This document shows, piece by piece, positions 27,415-36,177 of a DNA stretch of 52,479 bases. The DNA is from Methylobacterium isbiliense (lineage in GTDB: Bacteria > Pseudomonadota > Alphaproteobacteria > Rhizobiales > Beijerinckiaceae), in assembly GCF_022179325.1 (NCBI RefSeq), contig NZ_BPQQ01000065.1, forward strand, positions 1 through 52,479. The letters run 5' to 3'. The notes under the pieces are model-generated. The model saw only the letters and a list, made by a program, of their open reading frames with translations. It did no database searches and was not told the origin of the DNA. The position numbers and the translations under genes were made by a program. The stretch's first letter is position 1. Every line of letters begins with the position of its first letter.

Positions 27415-30400
27415 GTGAACCTCTCCGCCCCCTTCATCCTGCGCCCGGTCGCCACCACGCTGCTCACGCTGGGCGTGCTCCTGGCCGGCCTGTTCGCCTT
27501 CGTGCAGCTGCCGGTGGCGCCGCTGCCGCAGGTGGATTTCCCGACCATCCTGGTCCAGGCGCAGATGGCGGGCGCGAGCCCCGAGACGATGGCCGCGACG
27601 GTGGCCGCCCCGCTGGAGCGGCGCCTCGGCCAGATCGCCGATGTCGACCAGATGACCTCCACGAGCTCCACCGGGCAGACCCGGATCGTGCTGGTCTTCG
27701 GCCTCAACCGGGACATCAACGGCGCGGCCCGCGACGTGCAGGCGGCCATCAACGCGGCGCGCGCCGACCTGCCGACGGCGCTGCGCCAGAACCCGACCTA
27801 CCGCAAGTTCAACCCGGCCGACGCGCCGATCCTGATCATCGGCCTGACCTCGAAGACGCTCAGCCCCGGCGCCCTCTACGACAGCGCCGCCACCGTGCTG
27901 CAGCAGAAGCTCTCGCAACTCGAAGGCATCGGCAACGTCGAGGCGAGCGGTTCGTCGCTGCCGGCGGTGCGGGTCGAACTCGAACCCGGCGCCCTGTTCC
28001 ACTACGGCATCGGGCTCGAGGGCATCCGCGCCGCCATCGCGGGCGCCAACGCGAACTCGCCCAAGGGGGCGATCGAGACCGACGCGCGGCGCTACCAGCT
28101 CTACGCCAACGACCAGGGCCGGGTGGCGGCCGATTACCGCGACATCGTGGTGGCCTACCGCAACGGCGCCGCCGTGCGCCTGCGCGACGTCGGCCGGGTG
28201 GTCGACGGGGTCGAGGACCGGCGCAACCTCGGCCTCGTCAACGGCCAGCCGGGCGTGCTGCTCATCGTCTACAAGCAGCCGGGCGGCAACGTGGTCGAGA
28301 CCGTCGACCGCCTCAAGGCGGCGCTGCCCCAGATCAAGGCCGCGCTGCCGGGCGACATCGACATCGTGGTCACGGGCGACCGCAGCCTCACCATCCGGGC
28401 CTCGCTGGCGGAGGCCGAGCGCACGCTGCTGATCTCGGTCGGCCTCGTGATCCTGGTGGTGTTCGTGTTCCTGCGCTCGGCCCGCGCGACGCTGATCCCG
28501 GCCGTGGCGGTGCCGATCTCGCTCGTGGGCACCTTCGCGGCGATGTATCTCTGCGACTACAGCCTCGACAACATCTCGCTGATGGCCCTGATCATCGCGG
28601 CGGGCTTCGTGGTCGACGACGCCATCGTCGTGCTGGAGAACATCCAGCGCCACATCGAGGCGGGCCGCCCGCGGCTGGAGGCGGCGCTGCTCGGCGCCCG
28701 GGAGGTCGGCTTCACGGTGCTGTCGATGAGCCTGTCGCTCGTCGCGGTGTTCATGCCGATCCTGCTCATGGGCGGCATCGTCGGGCGCTTCTTCCAGGAA
28801 TTCGCCGTGGTGCTGTCGCTGGCGATCCTGATCTCGCTCGTGCTGTCGCTCACCACCACGCCGATGATGTGCGCGCGGCTGCTCACGCCCGAACCGCACG
28901 GGCGGCGGCCCGGCCTGCTGGCGCGCGGCCTGGAGGCCGGCTTCGAGGGGATCCTGGCCGGCTACCGCCACAGCCTCGCCTGGGCGCTGCGCCACGGCGG
29001 CGTGGTGATGCTGGTGCTGTTCGCCACCATCGGGCTCAACGTCTACCTCTACGTCATCGTGCCCAAGGGCTTCTTCCCGCAGCAGGACACCGGCCAGATG
29101 ATCGGCGGCGTCCAGGCCGACCAGCGCATCTCCTTCCAGGCGATGAGCGCCAAGCTGAAGGAGGCGACCGAGATCGTCCGGGCCGACCCGGCGGTGGAGA
29201 GCGTGGTGGGCTTCACGGGCGGGCGCGGCACCAACTCCGCGAACGTCTTCGTCGGCCTCAAGCCGCTCGGCCAGCGCGACCCGATCTCCGCCGTGATGGC
29301 GCGCCTGCGCCCGAAGCTCGCCGGCATCCCGGGGGCGCGGCTCTACCTGTTCGCGCGCCAGGACTTCAACGTCGGCGGGCGCCAGAGCTTCGCGCAGTAC
29401 CAGTACACGCTGCAGGGCGACACCGCCGAGGACCTCTACACCTGGGCGCCGAAGCTCGTGGAGGCGATGCAGAAGGATCCGACCTTCGCGGACGTCAATT
29501 CCGACCAGCAGCAGGGCGGGCTGGAGAGCCGCCTCGTGATCGACCGGCCCACCGCCTACCGGTACGGGCTGACCCCGGATCTGATCGACAACACCCTCTA
29601 CGACGCCTTCGGCCAGCGCGCCGTCTCGACCATCTACAACGCGCTCAACCAGTACCGCGTGGTGATGGAGATCGCCCCGCGCTACCTCGGCAACCCCGAG
29701 ACCCTCAAGCAGATCTACGTCTCGACCTCCGGCGCGCGGGCGCGCGGCTCGGCCTCCACCAACGCGGTCGCCGGCACGGTGGCGGGTGCGCAGGCGGCCC
29801 AGACCGATCCGGCCGCCGCCGCGACCGCGGTCGCCACCGATTCGGCCCGCAACGCCGCCACCAACGCCATCGCGGGCCGGGCCGGCGCCTCCTCGGCGGC
29901 GGCGGTGAGCAGCGCCAAGGAGACGATGGTGCCGCTCTCCGCCTTCTCGCGCTTCGAAACCGGCACCGCCCCGGTGCAGGTGAGCCACCAGGGCCTGTTC
30001 GTCGCCACCACCGTCTCGTTCAACCTGCCGCCGGGCAGGACGCTCGGCGACGCCACCGCCGCGATCGAGCGGCACATGCGCGACCTGCGCATGCCGGCCA
30101 CCATCCACGGCGAGTTCGGCGGCCTCGCCAAGACCTTCCAGGCCTCGTCCTCGCGCCAGCCGCTGCTGATCCTCGCCGCGCTGCTCGCGGTCTACGCGGT
30201 GCTCGGCATCCTGTACGAGAGCTACGTCCACCCGATCACGATCCTGTCGACGCTGCCCTCGGCGGGCATCGGCGCCGTGCTCGCCCTGATGCTGGCGGGC
30301 GAGGAGTTCGGCGTCATCGCGATGATCGGCATCTTCCTCCTCATCGGCATCGTGAAGAAGAACGCCATCATGATGATCGACTTCGCGCTCGACGCGCAGC

Positions 30401-30696
30401 GCAGCCGGGGCGTCGCCCCCCGCGAGGCGATCACCGAGGCCTGCCTCTTGCGCTTCCGCCCGATCCTGATGACAACGCTCGCGGCGCTGCTCGGGGCTCT
30501 GCCGCTGATTCTCGACGGCGGCGAGGGATCGGAGCTGCGCCGTCCGCTCGGCATCGCCATCGTGGGCGGCCTCACCGTGAGCCAAGTGCTGACCCTCTAC
30601 ACCACTCCCGTCGTCTACCTCGTGCTGGACCGCCTGCGCCTGCGGGTGAGCCGCCGCCGGTCCGGCGGGGCCGTGCCGCTGCCGGCCGGCGAATGA
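27415..30696 (+). CDS. mdtC: RND multidrug efflux permease, MdtC-like, with Ala-rich insert
   Basis: This is the second pump subunit of the MdtABC-type system, starting with GTG after a GGGAGGG ribosome binding site. The 1093-residue protein has all RND hallmarks ([60 protein letters not shown]). It is about 60 residues longer than usual because of a low-complexity segment at residues 773-836, rich in Ala, Thr, Gly and Asn (SARNAATNAIAG). This insert lies in the second periplasmic loop, just before VPLSAFSRFETG, that is, in the docking/porter region. Its stop overlaps the next start (ATGA). Confidence 0.93.
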   Translation: MNLSAPFILRPVATTLLTLGVLLAGLFAFVQLPVAPLPQVDFPTILVQAQMAGASPETMAATVAAPLERRLGQIADVDQMTSTSSTGQTRIVLVFGLNRDINGAARDVQAAINAARADLPTALRQNPTYRKFNPADAPILIIGLTSKTLSPGALYDSAATVLQQKLSQLEGIGNVEASGSSLPAVRVELEPGALFHYGIGLEGIRAAIAGANANSPKGAIETDARRYQLYANDQGRVAADYRDIVVAYRNGAAVRLRDVGRVVDGVEDRRNLGLVNGQPGVLLIVYKQPGGNVVETVDRLKAALPQIKAALPGDIDIVVTGDRSLTIRASLAEAERTLLISVGLVILVVFVFLRSARATLIPAVAVPISLVGTFAAMYLCDYSLDNISLMALIIAAGFVVDDAIVVLENIQRHIEAGRPRLEAALLGAREVGFTVLSMSLSLVAVFMPILLMGGIVGRFFQEFAVVLSLAILISLVLSLTTTPMMCARLLTPEPHGRRPGLLARGLEAGFEGILAGYRHSLAWALRHGGVVMLVLFATIGLNVYLYVIVPKGFFPQQDTGQMIGGVQADQRISFQAMSAKLKEATEIVRADPAVESVVGFTGGRGTNSANVFVGLKPLGQRDPISAVMARLRPKLAGIPGARLYLFARQDFNVGGRQSFAQYQYTLQGDTAEDLYTWAPKLVEAMQKDPTFADVNSDQQQGGLESRLVIDRPTAYRYGLTPDLIDNTLYDAFGQRAVSTIYNALNQYRVVMEIAPRYLGNPETLKQIYVSTSGARARGSASTNAVAGTVAGAQAAQTDPAAAATAVATDSARNAATNAIAGRAGASSAAAVSSAKETMVPLSAFSRFETGTAPVQVSHQGLFVATTVSFNLPPGRTLGDATAAIERHMRDLRMPATIHGEFGGLAKTFQASSSRQPLLILAALLAVYAVLGILYESYVHPITILSTLPSAGIGAVLALMLAGEEFGVIAMIGIFLLIGIVKKNAIMMIDFALDAQRSRGVAPREAITEACLLRFRPILMTTLAALLGALPLILDGGEGSELRRPLGIAIVGGLTVSQVLTLYTTPVVYLVLDRLRLRVSRRRSGGAVPLPAGE

Positions 30697-32192
30697 GGGA
30701 GGCCCGCGTGCGGTGGGTCCGCCTCGGCGCGGCCGGGCTGGTGCCTGTGTGGCTCGCCGGCTGCCTCGTCGGCCCCGACTATTCGCGGCCCTCGGTCGAG
30801 ACGCCGCTCGCCTACAAGGAGGGCGGTGCGCCCGCCACCGCGATGCCGGGGCGCCACTGGCGCCCGGCGCGGCCCCGCGACGAGGCCGACCGCGGCGACT
30901 GGTGGCGCGTCTTCCGCGATCCCGGCCTCGACCGGCTGATCCGCCTCGTGGACGTCGACAACCAGAACCTGCGCGCGGCGGTGGCGGCCTACCGGCAGGC
31001 CCGGGCCCTGGTGCAGGAATCCCGCGCCCAGCTCTTCCCGACGGTGATCGGCGCGCCGAGCATCAGCCGCTCGCGCAACCTCGGGATCGAGCGCACGACC
31101 CTCACGCTCCAGGGCTCGGCGACCTGGGAACTCGACCTGTTCGGCCGCATCCGCCGCACCATCGAGAGCGACGTCGCCGCCGCGCAGGCGAGCGCGGCCG
31201 AGATCGCGGCGGTGCGCCTCGCCAACCAGGCCGAACTCGCCAGCGCCTACTTCCAGCTCCGCTACCAGGATTCGCTGCAGCGCCTCCTCGACCAAACGGT
31301 GCAGGCCTACCAGCGCTCCCTCGCCATCACGGAGAACCAGTACGCGGCGGGCGTCGCCGCCCGCTCTGACGTGATCACGGCGCAGACCCAGCTGCAGACC
31401 ACGCAGGCCCAGGCCATCGCGGTGGGGCTCCAGCGCGCCGCCCTGGAGCACGCCATCGCCACCCTGATCGGGCGCCCGCCCGCCGAGGTCTCGCTGCCGC
31501 GCGCCGGCCTCAGCCCGCGCCCGCCCGCCGTGCCGGTGAGCCTGCCCTCGGACCTGCTGGAGCGGCGCCCCGACATCGCCCAGGCCGAGCGGGCCGTGCA
31601 GGCGCAGAGCGAGCAGATCGGCGTCGCGGTGGCGGCCTTCTACCCCACGGTCACGCTCTCGGCGAACGGCGGCATCACGGGGGATCCGGCGCGCAACTTC
31701 TTCTCGGCCGCCAACACCTTCTGGTCGGTGGCGGCGAACGGCAACCAGGCGCTGTTCGACGGCGGCGCCCGCGCGGCGGTGCTCCAGGCGGCGCGGGCGG
31801 GCTACGACGCCAACGTCGCCACCTACCGCCAGACGGTGCTGACCGCCTTCCAGGAGGTGGAGAACGGGCTCTCCGGCCAGCGCATCCTCGCCCGGCAGGC
31901 CGGGGCGCAGGACCTCGCCGTGCAATCCTCCCGCCGCGCGGTCGAGATCGCGCTGAACGAGTACCGGGCCGGCACCCAGAACTACACCACGGTGGTCACC
32001 GCCCAGGCGATCGCGCTCAACAACGAGGTCTCGGCGCTGCAGATCCTGCTCAACCGCTTCACCAACGCGGTCTCGCTGATCCGCGCCATCGGCGGCGGCT
32101 GGGACGTGCGCTCGCTGCCGGGCGGGGAGGAGCTGAAGCAGTTCCGTACCCTGCCGATCGATACCGGGCAGGCCCTGCGCACGGACGAGTAG
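30693..32192 (+). CDS. outer-membrane efflux lipoprotein, NodT/OprM family
   Basis: This outer-membrane channel completes the tripartite pump. The 499-residue protein starts in a 4-base overlap with mdtC (ATGA). It has a lipoprotein signal, VRLGAAGLVPVWLAGC with the lipobox LAGC at about residue 24, followed by LVGPDYSRPSVETP, typical of the family. Two OEP repeats follow: WELDLFGRIRRTIESDVAAAQAS in the first half and SLPSDLLERRPDIAQAERAVQAQSEQIGVAVAAFYPTVTL in the second. An alternative GTG start at 30708 is possible. It is convergent with the GMC gene, 50 bases away. Confidence 0.93.
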   Translation: MREARVRWVRLGAAGLVPVWLAGCLVGPDYSRPSVETPLAYKEGGAPATAMPGRHWRPARPRDEADRGDWWRVFRDPGLDRLIRLVDVDNQNLRAAVAAYRQARALVQESRAQLFPTVIGAPSISRSRNLGIERTTLTLQGSATWELDLFGRIRRTIESDVAAAQASAAEIAAVRLANQAELASAYFQLRYQDSLQRLLDQTVQAYQRSLAITENQYAAGVAARSDVITAQTQLQTTQAQAIAVGLQRAALEHAIATLIGRPPAEVSLPRAGLSPRPPAVPVSLPSDLLERRPDIAQAERAVQAQSEQIGVAVAAFYPTVTLSANGGITGDPARNFFSAANTFWSVAANGNQALFDGGARAAVLQAARAGYDANVATYRQTVLTAFQEVENGLSGQRILARQAGAQDLAVQSSRRAVEIALNEYRAGTQNYTTVVTAQAIALNNEVSALQILLNRFTNAVSLIRAIGGGWDVRSLPGGEELKQFRTLPIDTGQALRTDE

Positions 32193-32242
32193 CCTCCTGC
32201 GCGACCGGCCGCGGTCGGGACGGATGTCCCGTCACCGTCCGC

Positions 32243-33835
32243 TCACGCCGCCTTGATCAGATCCGCCGCCTTCTCGGCGATCATGAACACCGCCGCCTGG
32301 GTGTTGCCCGAGACGATGTCCGGCATGATCGAGGCGTCGGCCACCCGCAGGCCGCGCAGGCCGCGCACCCGCAGCTCCGGATCGGTGACCGCACGCTCGT
32401 CCCGCCCCATCCGGCAGGTGCCGCAGATGTGGTAGATCGTCTGGCCGTCGCGGCGGGCGAAGGCGAGCCAGTCGGCGTCGGTGCGGCAATCCGGGCCGGG
32501 GTTGAGCTCGTGCGCCCGGAAGGGGTCCATCGGCGCCTGCGCGACGATGTGCCGGGCGATCTTCATGCCCTCGACCATCGCGCGCCGGTCCTCCTCGGTG
32601 GCGAGGAAGTTCGGGCGGATCACCGGCGGCGTCAGGGGATCGGGCGAGGCGGCGTGGATGCTGCCGCGGGATTGCGGCCGCAGCTGCGTCACGCCGACCG
32701 TCATGCCGGGCTCGGTGTCGAGCTTGCGCTCGGCCGCGTTGGCGTAGCTCGCGTGCATGAAGAAGTACTGCACGTCCGGCCCCGCCAAGCCCGGCCGCGT
32801 GCGCACGAAGCCGTGGGCGAGACCGGTGCCGAGCGTCAGGATGCCCCGGCGCGTCGCCGCGTACTGCGCCACGGCGAGCGCGAGGCGATAGCCCCGGGTC
32901 GCCTCGTTGAGCGTCACCGGCTGCTTCACCCGCCAGTTCATGCGGGTGCAGTAATGGTCGATGTAGTTCGCCCCGACGCCGGGCGCCGCGTGCCGCACCG
33001 GGATCCCGAGCGAGGACAGGATCGCCGGGTCGCCGATGCCGGAGAGTTCGAGGAGCTGCGGCGTCTGGGCGGCGCCCGCCGCCAGGATCACCTCCGCGCG
33101 GGCCGAAAAGGACCGCTCCTCGCCGCCGATGCGGGCCACCACGCCGGTCGCACGGTCGCCCTCGAAGGTCAGGCGCAGCACGTGCGCGTCCGTGCGCACC
33201 GCGAGGTTCGGGCGGCGCAGGGCCGGCGCCAGATAGGCGTCCGCCGCGCTCACGCGCCGGCCGCCGCGCTGGTTCACCTGGTAGTAGCCGAAGCCGTCCT
33301 GGCTCGGCCCGTTGTAGTCGGGGTTGCGCGGGTAGCCGGCGGCCTCGGCCGCCGCGATGAAGGCCTCGGCGAGGGCGGGCCGCTCGGCCACCTCGACGAT
33401 CGGCAGGGGACCGCCGCGGGCGCGCAGCGGATCGGCCGGTCCGGCAAAATCCTCGATCCGGCGGAAATACGGGAGGACGTCCTCGAAACCCCAGCCGGTG
33501 CAGCCGGCCTGCGCCCATTGGTCGTAATCCTGCGGCTGCCCGCGGACGTAGATCATGCCGTTGATGAGCGTGGAGCCGCCGAGCCCCTTGCCCCGCGGCA
33601 CCGCGATCACCCGGCCCCCGGTCGCCTCCTCGGGCTCGGTCCGGAAGCGCCAGTTGTAGGCCGGGTTGGTGAGGAGCTTGCTGAACCCGGCCGGTATCGT
33701 GATCCAGGGGTGGCGCGCGCGTCCGCCCGCCTCCAGCATCAGCACCGAGCGGTTGCCCGCCGCGCTGAGCCGGTCGGCGAGCACGCAGCCCGCCGTGCCG
33801 CCGCCGACGATGACGTAGTCGAAGGTCTCGGTCAC
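32243..33835 (-). CDS. GMC family FAD-dependent alcohol oxidoreductase
   Basis: This FAD enzyme oxidises an alcohol; relatives include choline dehydrogenase and polyethylene-glycol or alkanol dehydrogenases. The 530-residue protein has the N-terminal FAD motif VIVGGGTAGCVLADRL, GMC signature 1 near GKGLGGSTLINGMIYVRG, signature 2 AAGAAQTPQLLELSGIGD, and the C-terminal catalytic pair: His in YHICGTCRMG and Asn in SGNTQAAV. There is no signal peptide, so it acts in the cytoplasm. It is the last gene of the nine-gene operon and overlaps the AroE-like gene by 4 bases. The substrate is unknown; choline is unlikely given the neighbours. Confidence 0.9.
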   Translation of the reverse strand: MTETFDYVIVGGGTAGCVLADRLSAAGNRSVLMLEAGGRARHPWITIPAGFSKLLTNPAYNWRFRTEPEEATGGRVIAVPRGKGLGGSTLINGMIYVRGQPQDYDQWAQAGCTGWGFEDVLPYFRRIEDFAGPADPLRARGGPLPIVEVAERPALAEAFIAAAEAAGYPRNPDYNGPSQDGFGYYQVNQRGGRRVSAADAYLAPALRRPNLAVRTDAHVLRLTFEGDRATGVVARIGGEERSFSARAEVILAAGAAQTPQLLELSGIGDPAILSSLGIPVRHAAPGVGANYIDHYCTRMNWRVKQPVTLNEATRGYRLALAVAQYAATRRGILTLGTGLAHGFVRTRPGLAGPDVQYFFMHASYANAAERKLDTEPGMTVGVTQLRPQSRGSIHAASPDPLTPPVIRPNFLATEEDRRAMVEGMKIARHIVAQAPMDPFRAHELNPGPDCRTDADWLAFARRDGQTIYHICGTCRMGRDERAVTDPELRVRGLRGLRVADASIMPDIVSGNTQAAVFMIAEKAADLIKAA

Positions 33836-34656
33836 CGCGCGGCGCCCTCGTTCAGCACCTGCGGTTGCAGCGCCCCCATGTGCTGCGCCATCAGGACGAT
33901 CTGGCAGTCCAGCATCGGCCGCCCGCGCTGCACCCGGCAGCCCGCCGCCTCCGCCGCGGCGAGGAGCGGCGTGATCTCGGGCTCCATGATCGCCTCGGCC
34001 ACGAAGGGACGCGCGGCGAGGAGCGCCGGGTCGAGGGGGAGGGGGTCGTCGGCGCGCATGCCGAGCGAGGTGCCGTTCACGAGAATGTCATGCGTGCCCC
34101 CGCCCGGGTCGGTGGCGAGCGAGAGGCCCGGGTAGGCGACGGCGAGGCGCGCGAGCAGCCCGTCGGTGCGGGCGGGCGTGCGGTTGACCACCGTGAGATG
34201 CGCGATACCGGCGCCCGCCAGCGCGAAGGCGATGGCGCTCGCAGCCCCTCCCGCGCCCGCGAGGCAGACGCGCTTGCCCGCCGGGTCCTCGCCCGAGGCG
34301 CGCAGGGCCGCCACGAAGCCGAGGCCGTCGAGCATGGTGCCGATCATCCGCCCGTCCGGGTCGCGGCGCACGCAGTTGACGGCACCGACGCCGCGCGCGT
34401 CGGGCGAGACCTCGTCACAGAGGTCGAGCATCGCGGTCTTGTGCGGCACGGTGGCGATGAAGCCGCCGAAGTTGTGCATCCGGCGCAGGCCCTCGACCGC
34501 CGCCGCGAGGCCGTCCGGCGCCACGTGGAAGGGCACCAGCACGCCGTCGACGCCGGCCCGCGCGAACAGGGCGTTCATCACCTCGGGCGTCTTCACGTGG
34601 TAGATCGGGTCGGCCAGGATGCCGTAGACCCGGGTGGTGCCGGTGATCGCGCGCAT
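33832..34656 (-). CDS. shikimate/quinate dehydrogenase-like protein (AroE family, atypical)
   Basis: The 274-residue protein has the two-domain AroE fold. Lys73 (TVPHK), Asn94 (GAVNC) and Asp110 (MLDGLGF), which match the E. coli catalytic and binding residues, are kept. So is the nucleotide motif AGAGGAAS with VNRTPAR, the latter suggesting NADP. The substrate-carboxylate pair Ser14/Ser16 of E. coli AroE is replaced by Val21 and Thr23 (PIYHVKTP), and the usual NTD motif is MLD. This indicates a catabolic paralogue acting on a compound related to, but different from, shikimate. It overlaps the GMC gene by 4 bases and follows an SDR gene by 7. Confidence 0.85.
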   Translation of the reverse strand: MRAITGTTRVYGILADPIYHVKTPEVMNALFARAGVDGVLVPFHVAPDGLAAAVEGLRRMHNFGGFIATVPHKTAMLDLCDEVSPDARGVGAVNCVRRDPDGRMIGTMLDGLGFVAALRASGEDPAGKRVCLAGAGGAASAIAFALAGAGIAHLTVVNRTPARTDGLLARLAVAYPGLSLATDPGGGTHDILVNGTSLGMRADDPLPLDPALLAARPFVAEAIMEPEITPLLAAAEAAGCRVQRGRPMLDCQIVLMAQHMGALQPQVLNEGAAR

Positions 34657-34663
34657 GCGGGAC

Positions 34664-35470
34664 TCAGGTCATGTAGAGGCCGCCGGCGACGTCGACGGTC
34701 TGGCCCGTGACGAAGCTCGCCTCGGCGGAGGTGAGATAGAGGGCGAGGTCGGCGACTTCTTCCGGCTGGCCGAGGCGCTGCATGGGCGTGAGGCGGGCCT
34801 GCTCGGCGTTCACCGCCTCGCCCACGCCCCGCACCATCGGCGTCTCGATGCGGCCGGGCGCGATGGCGTTGACCCGGATACCGAAGGGCCCGAGTTCCGC
34901 CGCGAGGTGCTTGGTGAGGCCGATCAGGGCGGCCTTGGAGGCCGCGTAGTGGCAGGCCACGATCGGCGAGTAGGTCTTGCCGGCCACCGACGACAGGTTG
35001 ACGATCCAGCCGCGCCCCGCCTCCCGCATGGCGGGGCTCAGCGCCCGCACGGTGTGGAAGCAGCCCGAGAGGTTGACGGCGATCACCCGGCTCCACTCGG
35101 CCGGGTCCATCTCCCAGACCTTGTGGGCCACGCCGTCGTGCTTGGGCGAGATGCCGGCGTTGTTGATCACCGTGTCGAAGGGGCCCTCCAGCGCGAGCGC
35201 GGCCTCCGCGAGCCGGGTCTCGACCTCGGCATAGTCGGCGACGTCGAGGAGGAGCGCCAGCGCCCGCCCGCCCGCCACCTCGATCGCCCGCACGGTCTCG
35301 GCGACGTCCTCGCGGTTCACGTCCGCCACGCCGACCGCGGCGCCGCGCGCCGCGAAGCCTTCCGCGATGGCCCGCCCGATGCCGCGGCCGGCCCCCGTCA
35401 CCAGCACCCGCCGGCCCGCATGGCTCGGCCGCCGGGCGATCGCCGCCGGGTTCGTGTCGCGTTCGCTCAT
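34664..35470 (-). CDS. short-chain dehydrogenase/reductase (first of two)
   Basis: This classical SDR has 268 residues. The cofactor motif TGAGRGIG is at about residues 25-32, followed by ADVNRED (an acidic residue after beta-2, favouring NAD). NNAG is near residue 108. The catalytic set is Asn in VIAVNLSG, Ser in NLSSVAG, and Tyr-x-x-x-Lys in YAASKAALIGLTKHLA. The C terminus VTGQTVDVAGGLYMT is typical of 3-oxoacyl reductase-like polyol/hydroxy-acid dehydrogenases. It starts 2 bases downstream of the livF stop and so belongs to the transporter operon. Confidence 0.9.
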   Translation of the reverse strand: MSERDTNPAAIARRPSHAGRRVLVTGAGRGIGRAIAEGFAARGAAVGVADVNREDVAETVRAIEVAGGRALALLLDVADYAEVETRLAEAALALEGPFDTVINNAGISPKHDGVAHKVWEMDPAEWSRVIAVNLSGCFHTVRALSPAMREAGRGWIVNLSSVAGKTYSPIVACHYAASKAALIGLTKHLAAELGPFGIRVNAIAPGRIETPMVRGVGEAVNAEQARLTPMQRLGQPEEVADLALYLTSAEASFVTGQTVDVAGGLYMT

Positions 35471-35472
35471 CG

Positions 35473-36177
35473 TCAGATCCCCAGATAGGCCCGCCGGACA
35501 TGGTCGTTGGCGAGGAGCGCCTTGGCCTCGTCGCGCAGCACGATCTCGCCGTTCTCCAGCACGTAGCCGCGGTCGGCGACCTGCAGCGTGTGGAAGACGT
35601 TCTGCTCCACGATCAGCACGGTGACGCCGCTGCGCACGATCCGGTCCACCACCGCAAACACCTGCGAGACGATGATCGGCGCGAGCCCGAGGGAGGGCTC
35701 GTCGAACATCAGGAGCTTGGGCCGGGCCATCATGCCCCGCGCGATCGCGACCATCTGCTGCTCGCCGCCCGAGAGCGAGCCGGCGTTCTGGTCGAGGCGC
35801 TCGCGCACCCGGGGAAACAGCTCCAGCACCTCCTCCAGCGTCTCGGCCTGCCGCGCCCGCGCGGCGCGCCGGTAGGCGCCCATCAGCAGGTTCTCGCGCA
35901 CGCTCATCTCGGGAAAGAGCTGGCGGCCCTCCGGGATCAGGGTGACGCCCCGCTCCACCATCTCGTGGCCGGACAGGCGCGTGACGTCCTGCCCCTCGAA
36001 GGTGATGCGGCCGGCGGTCGGCGTGAGGAGGCCCGCGATGGTGCGCAGCGTCGTGGTCTTGCCGGCGCCGTTCGCCCCGATGATCGTCACCACCTCGCCG
36101 GCTGCGACGTCGAGCGAGACGTCGTGCAGGATGGTGGTGGCGCCGTAGCCCGCGTGGACGCCCTCAAGCCTGAGCAT
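35473..36177 (-). CDS. livF: branched-chain amino acid-type ABC transporter ATPase LivF
   Basis: This is one of two ATPases of a HAAT-family importer. The 234-residue protein has Walker A GANGAGKTT (about residues 34-42), signature LSGGEQQMVAIARG, Walker B LLMFDEPSLGLAP and the H-loop region VLIVEQNV. The length is normal for LivF. It overlaps the 3' end of the permease-ATPase fusion by 14 bases. HAAT systems also carry aromatic acids, amides and other carboxylates, so a branched-chain amino acid is not implied in this catabolic setting. Confidence 0.93.
   Translation of the reverse strand: MLRLEGVHAGYGATTILHDVSLDVAAGEVVTIIGANGAGKTTTLRTIAGLLTPTAGRITFEGQDVTRLSGHEMVERGVTLIPEGRQLFPEMSVRENLLMGAYRRAARARQAETLEEVLELFPRVRERLDQNAGSLSGGEQQMVAIARGMMARPKLLMFDEPSLGLAPIIVSQVFAVVDRIVRSGVTVLIVEQNVFHTLQVADRGYVLENGEIVLRDEAKALLANDHVRRAYLGI

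Noticed and set aside
27247-30585. Very long minus-strand frame (over 1100 codons) opposite mdtB/mdtC
   Set aside because: Its sequence is Arg/His/Asp/Gly-rich and repetitive, as expected from the antisense of a GC-rich gene; the plus-strand RND pump is unmistakable.
27369-30692. Upstream extension of the outer-membrane lipoprotein frame
   Set aside because: This part lies in another frame of mdtC and reads as Arg/Pro-rich shadow; the true start at 30693 gives a lipobox.
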